A DNA stretch of 6,616 bases from an uncultured Clostridia bacterium. Its GTDB lineage: Bacteria > Bacillota > Clostridia > Christensenellales > Borkfalkiaceae. The notes beneath the pieces are model-generated. The model saw nothing but the letters and a program-made list of their open reading frames with translations. It ran no database searches and was not told the DNA's origin. This document shows positions 4,780 through 6,616 of the stretch, one piece after another. Where the stretch lies: assembly GCA_945835865.1 (NCBI GenBank), contig CAMAJQ010000043.1, positions 1 through 6,616 on the forward strand, read 5' to 3'. Within the stretch, counting starts at the first letter, position 1. Each line of letters starts with the position of its first letter. Both the position numbers and the translations under genes were made by a program.

Positions 4780-6372
4780 ATGGGCAAAAAGTTTTTGACT
4801 ATCGCGGCGGTTCTCTGCTGCCTGACCCTCAGCCTCACGGCTTGCACGGGATCGACGATTGGCATGGATTCCTCCTCGCAGGAAGCGACCGCGGCGACCA
4901 ACGGCGGTTTCGTCGTCGAGACGGGGGATTACGTTTACTTTATCAACGGTATCGAATCCTATTCCACTTCCTACAAGACGGGAAAGGTGACCAAAGCCGC
5001 CCTGATGCGCACGAAGAAGAGCAACTTCTCCAAAATCGGCGGAGAGGGCATCTCCGCGGGAGACTGCGAGACCGTCGTTTCCAAACTGATCGTTTCCGAC
5101 GACAAGACCGCGGGATTCTATATTTACGGCGAGTACGTCTACTACGCAGTTCCTTCCCTGGAAAAGAACAATCAGGGCAGCGTGAAGAACGATCAGCTCA
5201 ATTTCTTCCGCACGAAACTCGACGGTTCGGACACCTCGTCCAAGATCGCCGATAAAGATTTCCCGAGCAGCGCGACTTTCCGTTACGTTGCCGCAGGCGA
5301 TAAAGTCTATCTCGTCGTTCACAATTCTTCTCTCTACGTTTACGACGCGGAGACGAGAAGACAGGTCTACTCTTACGAGAAGACGACGCCTTCGATCGAC
5401 AAACTTATCTTCGACGCGGACAACGCTTCCGCATCCCTCTTCTTCACCGTCAAACCGATGAGCAAGGTTTACGACGAAGAGGACGAAAACGCGAAGCAGG
5501 AAAGTTATCAGGAGATCCACAGGGTGAACTTCGGCGAAGAAGTGACGGAGGAAATCGTTCTGAACGGTTCGGGCGCGATGACCGTCAACAACGTGGGTGA
5601 ATTCGGTCAGACGGGGGCGACTTTCGATCTGATCCGCCATCAGGACGGCATTCTCTATTTCTCCTTCACCTATCTTGACAGCACGATCGCTTCCACCAAC
5701 TACGTGGCGATCCGGGACGAAGCCCTCACCGAAAAGACTTCTTTCGCGACGGTGAGCAGTGCCATCGTCAACGGCGGAGACAAAAACGGCGCGGCCGCCT
5801 ATGCAAGCGGATCTCTCTTCCTGGACGGCGGAAAGACCATTCTCTACGTCGATTCCTCTTTCGGTCTGCTCAAATACAACTACGAGAAAAAGAACGATTC
5901 CACGACCGACTTCGGCGTCATGACGCTTTACGATTCCTCTACGATCAAGGGCGGCACCCTCCTCTTCGTGAAGGGAGACTATCTCTATTTCTCCGATTCT
6001 TCGAGCAATTATTACAGGATCAACCTCACCTCTCTTCTCAACGGAGAAACGGTGAAGGAATTCCGCATCAATACCCTTTCTGTCAATACCTCCTGGTATA
6101 CGCCCGAAACGGTGACGGTGAACGGCAACGATTACTTCCTCTGCGTTTACAGCGGAACCGCGTACAATTCCTACGTTTACGCCATCGACGTGACCGCGCT
6201 CGAGAAGGAGTATAACGAAACGGAAGAAGACGCGCGCGAGGAATTCTACACCTACGAGGAAACTTACGAGTTCGTTGAAGACGTCGTCACCAAGACGCAG
6301 ATCGGCGTCATGTCGGACGAAGACCGCACGGCGTACGAAGAGTACCGCGACGGACTCAGCCACGAAGCGTAA
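4780..6372 (+). CDS. Large extracytoplasmic lipoprotein with propeller-like repeats (DUF5050-like)
   Basis: The 530-residue protein begins with a lipoprotein signal: K3-K4, a hydrophobic core at 5-18, and lipobox L19-T20-A21-C22. Cleavage before C22 and lipid attachment should anchor it to the outer face of the membrane. The mature part is strand-rich with recurring G-D/E-x-V/L-Y-F/Y units, e.g. GDYVYFING at 49-57, GEYVYY at 117-122, GDKVYLVV at 173-180 and GDYLYFSD at 399-406. This resembles beta-propeller proteins of the DUF5050 kind common as lipoproteins in Clostridia. No catalytic motif is visible; ligand or partner binding is inferred. The last 50 residues are strongly acidic and tyrosine-rich. 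The ATG at 4780 is chosen over the in-frame ATG at 4729 because AAGGAG lies 8 nt upstream and the signal peptide begins there. It is a single-gene transcript with its own promoter and terminator. Confidence 0.9.
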   Translation: MGKKFLTIAAVLCCLTLSLTACTGSTIGMDSSSQEATAATNGGFVVETGDYVYFINGIESYSTSYKTGKVTKAALMRTKKSNFSKIGGEGISAGDCETVVSKLIVSDDKTAGFYIYGEYVYYAVPSLEKNNQGSVKNDQLNFFRTKLDGSDTSSKIADKDFPSSATFRYVAAGDKVYLVVHNSSLYVYDAETRRQVYSYEKTTPSIDKLIFDADNASASLFFTVKPMSKVYDEEDENAKQESYQEIHRVNFGEEVTEEIVLNGSGAMTVNNVGEFGQTGATFDLIRHQDGILYFSFTYLDSTIASTNYVAIRDEALTEKTSFATVSSAIVNGGDKNGAAAYASGSLFLDGGKTILYVDSSFGLLKYNYEKKNDSTTDFGVMTLYDSSTIKGGTLLFVKGDYLYFSDSSSNYYRINLTSLLNGETVKEFRINTLSVNTSWYTPETVTVNGNDYFLCVYSGTAYNSYVYAIDVTALEKEYNETEEDAREEFYTYEETYEFVEDVVTKTQIGVMSDEDRTAYEEYRDGLSHEA

Positions 6373-6393
6373 AAATCCATACGGACGAACGAA

Positions 6394-6444
6394 GGCTCCG
6401 TCGGAGCGATCGGGAAAACCCGATTGCCCCGACGGGGCCTTTTT
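6394..6444 (+). terminator. Strong rho-independent terminator after the lipoprotein gene
   Basis: Arms 6394-6414 and 6419-6439 pair over 21 positions with one A/C mismatch and two G-T wobbles, closed by an AAAA loop and followed by TTTTT (6440-6444). It lies 22 nt after the stop codon. It is the clearest terminator in the window. Confidence 0.93.
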
Positions 6445-6520
6445 CCTATCCGTAACCCCGCTTTCCGGGACGCGCGTCGTATTGCCGAAAGAACCCCCTG
6501 TCATTCGGAAAACCCAACTT
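6445..6520. other. Non-coding spacer between terminator and repeat element
   Basis: I see no gene, promoter or convincing structure here. A weak 5-bp pairing of CCGAA near 6485 with TTCGG near 6514 is the only pattern noted. Confidence 0.5.
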
Positions 6521-6558
6521 TAGCGGCGTAGCGATAGGGATTTATCGCTACGCCGCTA
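6521..6558. repeat. Perfect 16-bp inverted repeat
   Basis: TAGCGGCGTAGCGATA (6521-6536) and TATCGCTACGCCGCTA (6543-6558) are exact inverted copies around a 6-nt loop. Neither side is followed by a T-run on the outgoing strand, so it is not a typical terminator. Perfect symmetry in a gene-free tail, next to a hairpin array, suggests part of an interspersed palindromic element or the end of a small non-autonomous element. Confidence 0.85.
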
Positions 6559-6564
6559 GCTTAT

Positions 6565-6616
6565 TTGCCTTTCGGCAAGTGATATGCCTGAAGGCGTGAT
6601 ATTCTGCTAACGCAAA
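6565..6616. repeat. Array of small hairpins separated by GTGATAT, continuing past the window end
   Basis: TTGCC-TTTC-GGCAA (6565-6578), then GTGATAT (6579-6585), then GCC-TGAA-GGC (6586-6595), then GTGATAT (6596-6602), then TGC-TAAC-GCA (6605-6614). The two GTGATAT copies are exact and 17 nt apart, while the hairpins between them differ in sequence but not in form. The array is cut by the window edge. Stems of this kind with a constant short linker look like an interspersed non-coding repeat of gut Bacillota. No coding potential is seen. Confidence 0.7.

Noticed and set aside
4777..6504. A 575-codon open frame antisense to the lipoprotein gene
   Set aside because: It has no ribosome binding site, its product is R/V/D-rich with no signal or domain, and it runs through the strong terminator hairpin. 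It is a by-product of codon bias in the sense gene.
6521..6558. Inverted repeat as a bidirectional terminator
   Set aside because: Neither direction has a following T-run, and a far better terminator already closes the lipoprotein gene at 6394-6444.
6565..6616. CRISPR array at the right edge
   Set aside because: The constant element is only 7 nt and the intervening 10-nt pieces are hairpins, not unique spacers; no cas gene is present.

Overview
The window reads as chromosomal DNA of a Bacillota bacterium, most likely an uncultured gut-type member of class Clostridia. The basis is strong GGAGG ribosome binding sites before nearly every gene, AT-rich sigma-A-type promoters set in otherwise fairly GC-rich DNA, and two protein families (DUF4364 and the four-cysteine TSCPD/TIGR03905 family) known mainly from Clostridia. 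The lineage is inference. I see no rRNA, tRNA, CRISPR array, transposase or phage gene.

Layout. (1) 1-2080, minus strand: a tightly overlapping three-gene operon running leftward off the window. It holds an unrecognised 266-residue helical/charged protein, a Nudix ADP-ribose pyrophosphatase with a perfect Nudix box, and a CPBP-family intramembrane protease cut by the window edge. (2) 2081-2288: AT-rich divergent promoter region with a good promoter facing each way and a palindrome just downstream of the rightward start point. (3) 2289-3411, plus strand: an HPr-fold protein lacking the phosphorylatable histidine but keeping the regulatory-serine motif, a DUF4364 winged-helix protein, and a small TSCPD protein, followed by hairpins that include a likely terminator. 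(4) 3544-4086, plus strand: an HD-domain phosphohydrolase with a lysine/arginine-rich tail. (5) 4174-4635, minus strand: a low-complexity unrecognised protein starting at GTG, convergent with the HD gene. (6) 4636-4779: a second divergent promoter region in which the two -10 boxes overlap. (7) 4780-6372, plus strand: a 530-residue lipoprotein with propeller-like repeats, closed by a near-perfect 21-bp terminator. (8) 6445-6616: a gene-free tail with a perfect 16-bp inverted repeat followed by short hairpins separated by GTGATAT, which looks like an interspersed non-coding repeat cut by the window end.

How the genes fit together. Most are housekeeping or regulatory. The Crh-like HPr homologue and the winged-helix DUF4364 protein suggest regulation rather than transport. 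The leftward operon pairs nucleotide clean-up with a membrane protease and an unknown protein. I found no complete new defence or mobile system. The most unusual items are the repeat element at the right end, the histidine-less HPr with its palindromic leader, and the unknown gene translationally coupled to the Nudix gene.
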